NCBI GenBank assembly: GCA_016182055.1 | Contig: JACOYD010000004.1 | Location: 1-20,210, forward strand | DNA length: 20,210 nt | Reading direction: 5' to 3' | From: Candidatus Microgenomates bacterium | GTDB lineage: Bacteria; Patescibacteriota; Microgenomatia; Levybacterales; JACOYD01 | Part shown: positions 7,639 to 14,089 of the stretch, in pieces | Layout of the letters: each line of letters begins with the position of its first letter | Position numbering within the stretch: the first letter of the stretch is position 1 | Program-made: the position numbers and the translations under genes | Notes under the pieces: model-generated | Database searches by the model: none | The model's input: the letters and a program-made list of their open reading frames with translations, nothing else | Told to the model about the DNA's origin: nothing

Positions 7639-7647
7639 TGCTATAAT
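7639..7647 (+). promoter_or_regulatory. Extended -10 promoter upstream of khpA
   Basis: TGCTATAAT is a perfect extended -10 ending 11 nt before the khpA ATG at 7659. The expected leader is only a few bases. It lies just after the rnc stop, so khpA-trmD can be expressed separately from the upstream block. Confidence 0.6.
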
Positions 7648-7658
7648 AATTACTGACT

Positions 7659-7910
7659 ATGAAGGATCTTCTCTTCTATCTTGTTAAAAATATCGCTCTT
7701 GAACCTGATAAAGTCGAAGTTTCACAAAACGAAGCCGATGGCCAGGTTGATTTTTATATAACCTGTGCCAGTAACGATATTGGCCGCCTGATTGGCAAAA
7801 AGGGCAAAATTATCAAGTCAATGCGCCGTCTTTTGGGCATCCTGGCCATGCGGGAGGGAAAACGGGTCAATATCATCATGCAGGACGAGGCAAAACCCAG
7901 CGTTTCATGA
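7659..7910 (+). CDS. khpA: KH-domain RNA-binding protein KhpA
   Basis: This 83-residue protein consists of one KH domain. It begins MKDLLFYLVKNIA, shows the central beta strand (VDFYITCASNDIG) and has the RNA-binding GxxG loop in LIGKKGKIIKSMRRLL (GKKG 46-49). KhpA proteins bind RNA, usually with KhpB/Jag, and in Firmicutes influence cell-wall synthesis and division; rRNA processing roles are also proposed. The TGA stop overlaps the trmD ATG in an ATGA arrangement, so the two are translationally coupled. The KhpA-TrmD neighbourhood is a common bacterial one that often also contains rpsP and rimM; those two are absent here. Transcription likely starts at the extended -10 box at 7639. Confidence 0.88.
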   Translation: MKDLLFYLVKNIALEPDKVEVSQNEADGQVDFYITCASNDIGRLIGKKGKIIKSMRRLLGILAMREGKRVNIIMQDEAKPSVS

Positions 7911-8572
7911 AGATTACCATTCTGACACTATTCCCCGAAGTCTTCTCTCAAATTTTAAATACTAGTATTCTTGCACGAGCACAAAAGAAAAAACTCGTCA
8001 ATATTGCACTAGTTAATATTAGAGATTTTGCAAAAAATAGCTATAAAACGGTCGATGACAGGCCCTATGGCGGGGGAGTGGGAATGCTTATGAAAGTAGA
8101 CGTACTGTATAAAGCAATACAAAGTGTTAAAGGGAAAAAATCCGGGGAACACATTATTCTTCTTGATGCTAAGGGTAAGCGTTTTAATCAAAAAAAGGCC
8201 CGGGAGCTTTCTAAATACAAGCATCTTATCATCATTTGCGGCCACTACGAAGGAGTTGACGTGCGAATTGAAAAATATGTTGACGAAATTATTTCTATCG
8301 GCGACTACGTTTTGACAGGCGGGGAAATTCCCGCCATGGCAATAGTTGATGCGGTAGTTCGTCTCATCCCCAAAGTAATCACAAAAGGAGCAACAACATC
8401 CGAATCATTTGAGAGTGGTCTTCTTGAATACCCGCAATATACTAGACCCGAAACATTTCGCGGCCAAAAAGTCCCGAAGGTTTTACTCTCTGGTAATCAC
8501 ACAGCGATCACAAAGTGGAGAAAAAGCCAACAACAAAAAGTAATCACATCTTCTCCCGATGTGTCAAGGTAA
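7907..8572 (+). CDS. trmD: tRNA (guanine-37-N1)-methyltransferase TrmD, C-terminus within a REP repeat
   Basis: TrmD uses S-adenosylmethionine to methylate G37 next to the anticodon, preventing frameshifting. The SPOUT fold is clear: N-terminal MKITILTLFPEVF, substrate loop DDRPYGGGVGM (50-60), and the trefoil-knot cofactor site with GHYEGVD (112-118) and SIGDYVLTGGE (130-140). The conserved LLEYPQYTRPETF follows at about 172-184. At 221 residues the C-terminal helical domain is short. The last residues (SPDVSR) and the TAA are encoded by a hairpin repeat (8555-8582) that occurs again beside RAYT1, so the natural 3' end appears to have been rewritten by repeat insertion. Activity is still likely because the catalytic motifs are intact. 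Confidence 0.94.
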   Translation: MKITILTLFPEVFSQILNTSILARAQKKKLVNIALVNIRDFAKNSYKTVDDRPYGGGVGMLMKVDVLYKAIQSVKGKKSGEHIILLDAKGKRFNQKKARELSKYKHLIIICGHYEGVDVRIEKYVDEIISIGDYVLTGGEIPAMAIVDAVVRLIPKVITKGATTSESFESGLLEYPQYTRPETFRGQKVPKVLLSGNHTAITKWRKSQQQKVITSSPDVSR

Positions 8573-8582
8573 AACACTTCGG
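8555..8582 (+). repeat. REP-A hairpin repeat, copy 1 (in the trmD 3' end)
   Basis: This 28-nt copy is identical to positions 10356-10383. The arms CCCGATGTGT and ACACTTCGG pair with one T.T mismatch around a 9-nt loop (CAAGGTAAA). It contains the trmD stop codon and has the same orientation as the copy upstream of RAYT1. Confidence 0.85.
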
Positions 8583-8597
8583 AAACACATAAATACG

Positions 8598-8606
8598 TGA
8601 TATAAT
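8598..8606 (+). promoter_or_regulatory. Extended -10 promoter of the PfkB-family kinase
   Basis: TGATATAAT is a perfect extended -10 ending 9 nt before the ATG at 8616. It is immediately downstream of REP-A copy 1. No Shine-Dalgarno fits between box and ATG, so the message would be nearly leaderless. Confidence 0.6.
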
Positions 8607-8615
8607 AGCCCAAAC

Positions 8616-9651
8616 ATGAAACAGGAACAAGATAAATCCATCCTTTCTATGGGCACAATGTATTTGGACTTTAATTCGGCAAATAATTCCTATAGAGGAA
8701 TTATTCGTCCCAATGGTGAGGTAGTTCACGGCCGCTATGAGATTTCAGCGGGAGGCTCTGCTTTAGTATTTGCCAGAGCCGCAATAGCACAAGGGATGAG
8801 AGCTCATTTTTTGGGTAAAGCGGGAATGGATGAGATGGGAGATATAATTATAGGTAAACTCAAAGGTGAAGGAATTATTCCGGCTATTGTTCGATCACCC
8901 GATGTTCAGACAAATATTAACGCAAATGTTATGGGTGAGGGCGGCGATACGTATTATCAGTCGTTTGGAAACGCTAACCAATCTTTTTCAGTTAATGATA
9001 TAAACACAAAATTAGGAGAAGTTATTGACGAAATAGATTTTCTTTACCTTGGAGGATGCTATAAACTTTCCACTCTTCTTCCTGCCTTGCCGGACATTAT
9101 TGCACGAGTCAAAAAAAGCAGGTATCAAAGTTATTATTGATCATGGTCGAGTGCCAGAGGAAAACGATGAAGAGAAAAAAGAGCTCCGGCGGCAACAAAA
9201 AGAGGCAATCAGGAAATTAATCGCTATGTCAGATATCTATTTGCCAAGCATGGATGAATTTTTAGAAACATATGAGGCAAAAGATCTATCGGAAGGTCTG
9301 GCAAAGGTAAGACAAATAGCTCCTGTTATAGTAGTAAAAAATGGAGAAAAAGGAGCGGTAGGATTTGCAAGAGAAGGACGCAGAACAAAGGTTATTTCTG
9401 TACCTTCATTTCCGGTTGTCGTAAAAAATACAATAGGCGCAGGTGATGTTTTTGATGCAGCGTTTATAAGGGCAACAAGTCGTGGATTGAGCTTTGAAGC
9501 CAGCATTAGGTATGCAAATGCTGCGGCAGCGCTTAAAATTTCAACGAATAACTTTCCTAGCGAAAATGACACCAGGACATTTCTTCCATCATCTCTGTCC
9601 ACTATCCACTTCCGATGTGGAATAGCTTTGCACATCGGGTTATTACGTTAG
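8616..9651 (+). pseudogene. PfkB-family carbohydrate/nucleoside kinase, interrupted by a frameshift
   Basis: Two overlapping frames together make one PfkB (ribokinase/adenosine kinase) protein of about 344 residues, a normal length. The N-terminal part has the substrate-site glycines and helix AGGSALVFARAAIAQG plus GKAGMDEMGD. The C-terminal part has the ATP/anion-hole signature NTIGAGDVFDAAF with the catalytic Asp near residue 277. The frame changes at a run of seven A's (9111-9117). With six A's the sequence would read through as ARVKKAGIKVIIDHGRV; as given, the first frame ends at TGA 9139-9141. This may be a real mutation or a homopolymer read error. The last 14 or so residues come from a REP-A hairpin (9612-9638), replacing the native C-terminus. 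Substrate is unknown; ribose- or nucleoside-type sugars are plausible for the family. Confidence 0.85.
9612..9638 (-). repeat. REP-A related hairpin, copy 2 (inverted), in the kinase 3' end
   Basis: CCGATGTG (9612-9619) and CACATCGG (9631-9638) form a perfect 8-bp stem with an 11-nt loop. On the minus strand the start CCCGATGTG equals the start of the REP-A copies at 8555 and 10356, but the rest differs. It lies inside the 3' end of the kinase gene and 26 nt from the RAYT1 stop, giving RAYT1 inverted hairpins on its two sides. Confidence 0.7.
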
Positions 9652-9663
9652 TAAGAACCTAGC

Positions 9664-10332
9664 TTATTTTTCTAAAGTTAGGTGCTTGATTCTCTCTAAC
9701 TTCTTTCCGTAATCAGCCTGATCAAGTATAAATTTAAGATACTGTTGCCGACTTTTAAAATGTCCTAATACCGGTTTTGTGTTGACGATACTAGTTTCAC
9801 CATTCATATAATATTTTAATGACGACCAAGGATAGGAAAGAAAATCCTCATCGCGAACAATAAACGACACTAAAGGATTCAGATGAATGTATCTTGAGAG
9901 ATGAACTAGTTGTTCATCAGTTTCAACATGAACTACCTTAAATGCTCCTTGAAATAGCGGTCCAACTCGTTCATGCTTAGTATTAAAATAACGTGTATAA
10001 CTATCTGTTATCTTTTTCATAAATTGCGATATTCCTCCGCCTACTTTTTGTTGTAATAATATGTGGAAATGATTAGGCATTAAGGCAAAAGATATTATAT
10101 CAATATTTTTATGGCCACTTTTTTCTAATCCTAATATTACATTATTGCGATCAGGCTGCGGAGTCTGCAATAAGTGAGACAATTTGAAGGGCACATCAAA
10201 TCGGTAATAGGCTAGAGAGAGAAGAAATCTTTCATAATCCTTTTTAGAAGAATATGTTTGTTGTGAAGCTACACCTCGATTATATACGTGATAATACTCC
10301 TCATTCACCAAAGGGGTTACTCTGTATGGCAT
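9664..10332 (-). CDS. REP-associated tyrosine transposase (Y1/HUH family), RAYT1
   Basis: The 222-residue protein begins MPYRVTPLVNEEYYHVYNRG, typical of the Transposase_17 / REP-associated Y1 family. It has the metal-binding HUH motif in LMPNHFHILL (His88-Phe-His90), a candidate nucleophile tyrosine in SYTRYFN (Tyr112 or Tyr115), and the family segment LSRYIHLNP with SYPWSSLKYY. Such enzymes cut and join single-stranded DNA at hairpins and are thought to spread REP elements. The frame is open to 10434, but the ATG at 10332 matches the family start and lies 7 nt after a good promoter whose -35 is inside REP-A copy 3. It is not flanked by an accessory TnpB gene. Confidence 0.9.
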   Translation of the reverse strand: MPYRVTPLVNEEYYHVYNRGVASQQTYSSKKDYERFLLSLAYYRFDVPFKLSHLLQTPQPDRNNVILGLEKSGHKNIDIISFALMPNHFHILLQQKVGGGISQFMKKITDSYTRYFNTKHERVGPLFQGAFKVVHVETDEQLVHLSRYIHLNPLVSFIVRDEDFLSYPWSSLKYYMNGETSIVNTKPVLGHFKSRQQYLKFILDQADYGKKLERIKHLTLEK

Positions 10333-10339
10333 AGCTTCT

Positions 10340-10368
10340 ATATTAAATGAAAATACCCGATGTGTCAA
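10340..10368 (-). promoter_or_regulatory. RAYT1 promoter with its -35 inside the REP-A hairpin
   Basis: On the minus strand a perfect -35 TTGACA (10363-10368) lies within the REP-A stem-loop (10356-10384). A spacer of exactly 17 nt leads to TAATAT (10340-10345), and 7 nt later comes the RAYT1 ATG. Hairpin formation on the DNA or binding by the transposase would cover the -35. Confidence 0.6.
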
Positions 10369-10384
10369 GGTAAAACACTTCGGG
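10356..10384 (+). repeat. REP-A hairpin repeat, copy 3 (upstream of RAYT1)
   Basis: This 29-nt hairpin has arms CCCGATGTGT and ACACTTCGGG (10 bp with one T.T mismatch) and loop CAAGGTAAA. Its first 28 nt equal the copy at 8555-8582. It sits 23 nt before the RAYT1 ATG. Confidence 0.85.
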
Positions 10385-10399
10385 AGTGGAAAAGAGTGG

Positions 10400-10415
10400 A
10401 AAAAAGCCAAATGGC
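10400..10415 (-). terminator. Possible terminator of the pilus operon
   Basis: Downstream of pilO on the minus strand, a short GC stem GCCATTTGGC (10406-10415) is followed directly by six T's (10400-10405). Upstream CCTT/AAGG and GGC/GCC pairs could extend the structure. The stem is short, so this is tentative, but the location at the end of the pil genes is right. Confidence 0.4.
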
Positions 10416-10443
10416 GTGCCTTAAAATAACGCAAGGTAGCCGT

Positions 10444-11151
10444 TTAGCGAAATGGCGTTGTGCGACTTGCGCCCGATGAGGAAGATTGTATTGATTCTTC
10501 AATCACAGGAGGCGCCAGTTGATAAACTTTTTCCAGCGCCTCATTTTGCTTATCGGAAAGGTCTGTTAAAGTAAATTCCCCGCCTGTTTTTGCATCAACT
10601 GCCTGAAAATAGAAACTTAAAGTCACGCTGGATTTTTCCTGCGAAAAATCAAGTGTGACTACCTTAAGAAAAGGGGTAACCCTGCCCAGTGTTCTGATGA
10701 ATTGCTCTATGTTGTCAAAACTGCCGGAAATACCTACCTTAAACTGAAAACTGGAAAGCTTATCCGCCTTATCCACTGCAATAAGGGTAACCGCAGCCAC
10801 ATTGCTGGCTATAGAAAAGTCACCAATAGTAACTCCGCTGACTGCCGCTGTATTTTGCAGGGTTGATAAAATAAGCGGCAGATTTATTACGGAAGGTATG
10901 GCCTCATTAAGTTTTTGCGCTTGTAATTTTAATTTGTTATCACCTGTATTTTTAAGAAGAGCTTCTTTATCCGACAACTGGGAAAGCGCAAGTTCTTTTT
11001 CCGTTATATTTGTTTTTGTCTGAAAAATCCCTTCAATTGTCGGCACAATAACTGCCATTGTCAAAAAAAACACCGCCGCTGTTACCAAAACGCCAAAAAG
11101 TTTGGCTTTATGCTTTCCAAATATTACACCATTTTTATTATTTATTGGCAT
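10444..11151 (-). CDS. pilO: Type IV pilus inner-membrane protein PilO-like
   Basis: The 235-residue protein has a short basic cytosolic head, one membrane helix (about 18-37), a coiled-coil-like stretch (about 45-85: EKELALSQLSDKEALLK) and an extracytoplasmic ferredoxin-like domain (FQFKVGISGSFDNIEQFIRTLG), the PilO layout. PilO pairs with PilN to form the alignment subcomplex between platform and pilus. The tail is Ser-rich and ends TTPFR. Sequence alone is weakly conserved, so the call relies on architecture and on being next to pilN and pilM in the usual order. The ATG is preceded by GGAG located inside pilN, and the genes overlap by 14 nt. It is the last gene of the cluster. Confidence 0.8.
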   Translation of the reverse strand: MPINNKNGVIFGKHKAKLFGVLVTAAVFFLTMAVIVPTIEGIFQTKTNITEKELALSQLSDKEALLKNTGDNKLKLQAQKLNEAIPSVINLPLILSTLQNTAAVSGVTIGDFSIASNVAAVTLIAVDKADKLSSFQFKVGISGSFDNIEQFIRTLGRVTPFLKVVTLDFSQEKSSVTLSFYFQAVDAKTGGEFTLTDLSDKQNEALEKVYQLAPPVIEESIQSSSSGASRTTPFR

Positions 11152-11686
11152 GGGAAAGCACTCCTTCTATAGTTATTTCATAAGTATCGTCAGCGCTTTG
11201 AGAAATTGAACTGATAACAAGCTTTGTTAAAAAATTAGCATTGCTTTTTTCCTCCAGGTTTCGTACAAAATCTATGGCGGAAGAAATGTCGGGAGAGATT
11301 ACGGTTATCTTTGTCTCTTTTGCGGAAATATTAAAGTTTTTAATGATTACGCCCGTAGTTAAAATTTCTTTCAAGCTGGTGATATCCAAAGATAATACTT
11401 CCTGATCTTTCAAAATAATGCTGGCGGCGGCGGCCTTGTTAAAAACAATCCGCAGCAAGCGCTCTCTTTCCGAAAGCAAAGTTATGTTTTTCTGTTTGTC
11501 AGACAAGGCATTTTGCAAAACATTTTCTTCTTTTTTTAACTGCTGCATCCAAAAAAACAGCACTGTCCAGACAAGAAATACCAGGAAAGCCAAAGCCGCA
11601 AATAAAATAACATTTCTTTGGCGTCGCTTTTGTGTAACTATTGCCTCCGGACTCCTTTGCGGCAGAAGATTTATCTGGTTCTTCAT
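11138..11686 (-). CDS. pilN: Type IV pilus assembly protein PilN
   Basis: This 182-residue protein starts MKNQINLLPQRSPEA, containing the INLLP motif that in PilN proteins inserts into a groove of PilM. A single membrane helix follows (about 26-48: ILFAALAFLVFLVWTVLFF), then a coiled coil (about 50-85) and a compact extracytoplasmic domain (ITVISPDISSAIDFVRNLE). PilN links cytoplasmic PilM to the PilO heterodimer partner. It lies 10 nt downstream of the pilM stop and overlaps pilO by 14 nt, which supports joint translation. The short length is usual for PilN. Confidence 0.88.
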   Translation of the reverse strand: MKNQINLLPQRSPEAIVTQKRRQRNVILFAALAFLVFLVWTVLFFWMQQLKKEENVLQNALSDKQKNITLLSERERLLRIVFNKAAAASIILKDQEVLSLDITSLKEILTTGVIIKNFNISAKETKITVISPDISSAIDFVRNLEEKSNANFLTKLVISSISQSADDTYEITIEGVLSHANK

Positions 11687-11696
11687 AATAATTTTT

Positions 11697-12725
11697 CTAG
11701 AGAGGTTTTAGAGCCAAACCAACAGCCTGGGCAAAAAGAATAGGCTCAAAAGGAAGTGCTGACAGCTTTTGCGTTTCGCTGACTTTTTGCCAGGGGTCGC
11801 CAATTTGCGTTTCAATTCCCAGTTCCTCTGCCAAATACACCACCAGTCCCGGCAGTTTGGCGCTTCCTCCTAAGAGTACTATGCGGCGAATTGGCTCTGC
11901 GTCTTTGTTTTTTTCGGCATAAAAACTCATGGCCCGCTTTATTTCCGAAACTAAATTTTGCAAAAGCGGCCCCACGCTGCTGCCGATTTTGCCGGATAAT
12001 TCCTCCTGCTTTATACCGTATGTTTTTTTGTATTCTTCAGCCTGCATCTGATCAATGCCTAAATCTACAGAAAGAGCGCGGGAGAGCGCATTGCCGGCGG
12101 TGGCTATAGAATGAGTTAAGCTGACGTTTCCTTTTTTGGAAACAAACATGGTGGTATTTTCTGCCCCGATTGCCGCCACCAATGTGACGGGAGCGGAAAG
12201 TGATGAATCCATAACTGCGCGGTTTAAGGCAATTGCCTCAGGTTCAATTGAGACAATTTCCAGCCCGGACTGGGCAATAATATTTTCGTATTTGGCAACC
12301 AGCGCCTTGGGAGCGGCCACCAGAAAAACATCCATATTTGAGCTGTTTTCCCCTTTATTTTTTAACAAAACCTGGTAATCCAGTATCACCTCCGGCAGGG
12401 GAAGAGGAATATACTGCTCTGCTTCCCAGCGAATGGCAGAAGCCAGTTCTTTTTCGGAAAGCTGGGGCATTTCAATAACTCGGGAAAAAACTGCAGCTTC
12501 CGCCAAACCCACATTGACGATTTTGGTGGTAATGTGAGCATCGGAGACAATTTTTTTGATGGCCTCAACCAGCGCGGCTTGATCAAAAGCCGCCTCCGAC
12601 AGCAAACCTTTTGGCGGGCTGGTGGCAAGATTTGCCGTCACCAGCTTATTATTTTTGCCGTTCTTTTCAATTTCCACTAACTTAATAGTGGTGGTGCCAA
12701 TATCTAAACCTAAAAGTCTGGCCAT
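11697..12725 (-). CDS. pilM: Type IV pilus assembly protein PilM (actin-like ATPase)
   Basis: The 342-residue cytosolic actin/FtsA-fold protein begins with the phosphate-1 loop LLGLDIGTTTIKLVEI and contains the PilM segment IRWEAEQYIPLPLPEVILDYQVL (read in parts at about 97-120). The phosphate-2 region is IGAENTTMFVS, and the adenosine motif is VLLGGSAKLPGLVVYLAEEL at about 288-307. PilM binds the N-terminal peptide of PilN and contacts the PilB/PilC motor platform. Length is standard. The ATG at 12725 lies 6 nt after the stop of the second pilin. The pilM-pilN-pilO order matches that of many bacteria. Confidence 0.93.
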   Translation of the reverse strand: MARLLGLDIGTTTIKLVEIEKNGKNNKLVTANLATSPPKGLLSEAAFDQAALVEAIKKIVSDAHITTKIVNVGLAEAAVFSRVIEMPQLSEKELASAIRWEAEQYIPLPLPEVILDYQVLLKNKGENSSNMDVFLVAAPKALVAKYENIIAQSGLEIVSIEPEAIALNRAVMDSSLSAPVTLVAAIGAENTTMFVSKKGNVSLTHSIATAGNALSRALSVDLGIDQMQAEEYKKTYGIKQEELSGKIGSSVGPLLQNLVSEIKRAMSFYAEKNKDAEPIRRIVLLGGSAKLPGLVVYLAEELGIETQIGDPWQKVSETQKLSALPFEPILFAQAVGLALKPL

Positions 12726-12731
12726 AGTATT

Positions 12732-13277
12732 TTATGGACTGTTAATCCAGTAATTGTATGTAAAACCGTTGCACGTGCCAGCATTTATGGTAAATGTTTT
12801 GTTTCCATCGGAGCTTGATCCCGGAGCAATAGGAGCCGGCTTTGCCTTTATAGCGTCGGCGTCACTCACATTCTCCAGATTGGCAAAAAGGGTATAGGTA
12901 ATTCCTTTTGGACCGCCGCCGCCATTGACCGAATACAAGTAAGACGGGTTTTTACCGGAAACGCAATTATCATCGGGATTACTGGGGTCTTCCGGCACCA
13001 CACCGGTATATGGCGCAAGTAAAGGGGCCATATCGCTTCTTGAGGGGGCGGCCCAGCCGCAGCCGCCTGAGGGAAAGCAAGGGTAGCCGTTATTGTCTGT
13101 TTTATAAAGTTCCAGCGCCGAGGCTATCTTTAGAAGATCTGCTTTTCGCTGGCCGTCGCGGGCTTTGGCAAGCTGCAGAGGGACGTTGACGGCAATAATT
13201 ACACCGCCTGTCAAAATTCCGATAATTCCAATAACCAAAATCAGTTCAACTATGGTAAAACCGCGGGCAGAAACCAT
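12732..13277 (-). CDS. Type IV pilin-like protein (second pilin)
   Basis: The 181-residue prepilin has a five-residue leader ending in Gly6, then the class III signal FTIVELILVIGIIGILTGG (Phe7 is the mature N-terminus, Glu11 is the E5 residue). PilD is expected to cut and methylate it. The globular part begins ARDGQRKADLLKIASALELYKTDNNGYP, common to pseudopilins and minor pilins, and has four cysteines (67, 73, 105, 169) that could form two disulfides in the exported domain. It overlaps the end of pilD by 28 nt. It is larger than the major pilin upstream and lacks its own strong ribosome site, so a minor pilin role is likelier than a major one; that is inference. Confidence 0.88.
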   Translation of the reverse strand: MVSARGFTIVELILVIGIIGILTGGVIIAVNVPLQLAKARDGQRKADLLKIASALELYKTDNNGYPCFPSGGCGWAAPSRSDMAPLLAPYTGVVPEDPSNPDDNCVSGKNPSYLYSVNGGGGPKGITYTLFANLENVSDADAIKAKPAPIAPGSSSDGNKTFTINAGTCNGFTYNYWINSP

Positions 13278-14080
13278 ATATTTAGCAAAACTCTGCTATA
13301 AAGAAAATCCCAAAAAAACAATACCGACAAAGCGCCCACTACCAAAAACGGTCCAAAGGCGATGGCGTCTTTGGGCTTTTTCTTATTCAGTATCATTAGT
13401 ATTACTGAAAAGGCCGCGCCTGTCAAGAAGGCAATGTACAAAACAGCCACAATTTTGGGGAAACCGAAAATTAAACCCAGCAAAAAACTAAACTTGACAT
13501 CCCCAAATCCCATGCCGCGGCCGCGGGTAAGAAGAAAAATAATCATAAAAAAAAGAAAAGCGCCGAGAGCTGCAAACAGCGCGTTAAACACCTCGGGGGT
13601 GGCGCGCAACGACTCCCCCGAGGTGAAGGAATTAGAAAAGGCTAAGAAAATAAAACTAACCACAATAGCCGGATAAATAATTTTATCGGGAATAATTCCG
13701 TATTTTAAGTCGGCAAAGAAGATAACAATAAATGATGAAACAATGTAAAGTGTAAATAGCAAATTTAAAATTTGAAATTTGAAATTTTCATTGAAAATTA
13801 AAAATTGAAAATTAAAAATTGAAAAGGTAAAAAGCAATCCCGTAAGCAACTCTACCATTGGGTACTGCCAACTGATGGGGGAGCGGCAAAAGCGACAACG
13901 GCCGCGCAAAATTACAAAGGAAATAACAGGAATTAAATCACGCCACTCTAACCTCTTTTTGCACCGGTCGCAATGTGAAGCAGGGGAAACTATTGATTGA
14001 TTGGTCGCTAATCTATCAATCAATACATTCACAAAACTTCCCCCTACCAAGCCGAGTACAAACAATAACGCAAACAACAC
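13250..14080 (-). CDS. pilD: Prepilin peptidase / N-methyltransferase PilD with two repeat-derived insertions
   Basis: This 276-residue polytopic membrane aspartyl protease removes prepilin leaders. The N-terminal cytosolic domain has two CxxC pairs (Cys38/41 and 62/65). The catalytic aspartates are Asp124 in FADLKYGIIPD and Asp194 in GMGFGDVKF. Two stretches look like repeat insertions. Residues about 86-107 (FSIFNFQFLIFNENFKFQIL and on) come from a heptamer tandem repeat. Residues about 152-164 (TSGESLRATPEV) come from an 11-bp palindrome. Both keep the frame and lie in loops or helix edges, away from the catalytic residues. The start is GTG at 14080, 9 nt after pilA. Function is probably retained. 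Confidence 0.92.
   Translation of the reverse strand: MLFALLFVLGLVGGSFVNVLIDRLATNQSIVSPASHCDRCKKRLEWRDLIPVISFVILRGRCRFCRSPISWQYPMVELLTGLLFTFSIFNFQFLIFNENFKFQILNLLFTLYIVSSFIVIFFADLKYGIIPDKIIYPAIVVSFIFLAFSNSFTSGESLRATPEVFNALFAALGAFLFFMIIFLLTRGRGMGFGDVKFSFLLGLIFGFPKIVAVLYIAFLTGAAFSVILMILNKKKPKDAIAFGPFLVVGALSVLFFWDFLYSRVLLNIWFLPAVLP
13589..13625. repeat. Palindromic element inserted in frame in pilD
   Basis: CACCTCGGGGG (13589-13599) pairs perfectly with CCCCCGAGGTG (13615-13625): 11 bp around a 15-nt loop rich in GCGC. It is far more GC-rich than the surrounding pilD sequence. It encodes SGESLRATPEV on the pilD strand. Confidence 0.75.
13761..13825. repeat. Heptamer tandem repeat tract inside pilD
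   Basis: Nine consecutive 7-mers in unbroken phase: AAATTTA, AAATTTG twice, AAATTTT, CATTGAA, AATTAAA, AATTGAA, AATTAAA, AATTGAA. The tract is almost pure A/T. On the coding strand it gives a Phe/Asn/Gln/Leu-rich stretch in PilD. Confidence 0.75.
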
Positions 14081-14089
14081 AGCTTTGGT

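Noticed and set aside
9139..9141. TGA in the kinase read as a recoded sense codon
   Set aside because: Downstream of the TGA in that frame there is no kinase sequence; the homologous frame is shifted by one base, and TGA is a normal stop in rpmF and khpA.
9664..10332. IS200/IS605 element with TnpB
   Set aside because: The transposases carry the longer RAYT-type C-terminal segment (RYIH.NP, WSS) and no tnpB lies nearby.
10388..10424. Short plus-strand frame with a Lys/Trp-rich peptide (EWKKAKWRALK)
   Set aside because: It is short, has no start codon, and lies over a GC stem and T-run better explained as the pilus operon terminator.
10333..10434. 34-residue extension of RAYT1 upstream of ATG 10332
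   Set aside because: It is translated from the REP-A hairpin and the promoter; family members start at MPYR-like sequence.
13761..13825. CRISPR-like array
   Set aside because: The units are 7-bp, contiguous, without spacers, and no cas gene is present; REP pairs are likewise single hairpins.
13992..14024. Perfect 10-bp inverted repeat ATTGATTGAT/ATCAATCAAT in pilD
   Set aside because: The 13-nt loop and both arms encode ordinary PilD residues (LIDRLATNQSI) matching the family; no second copy is seen.
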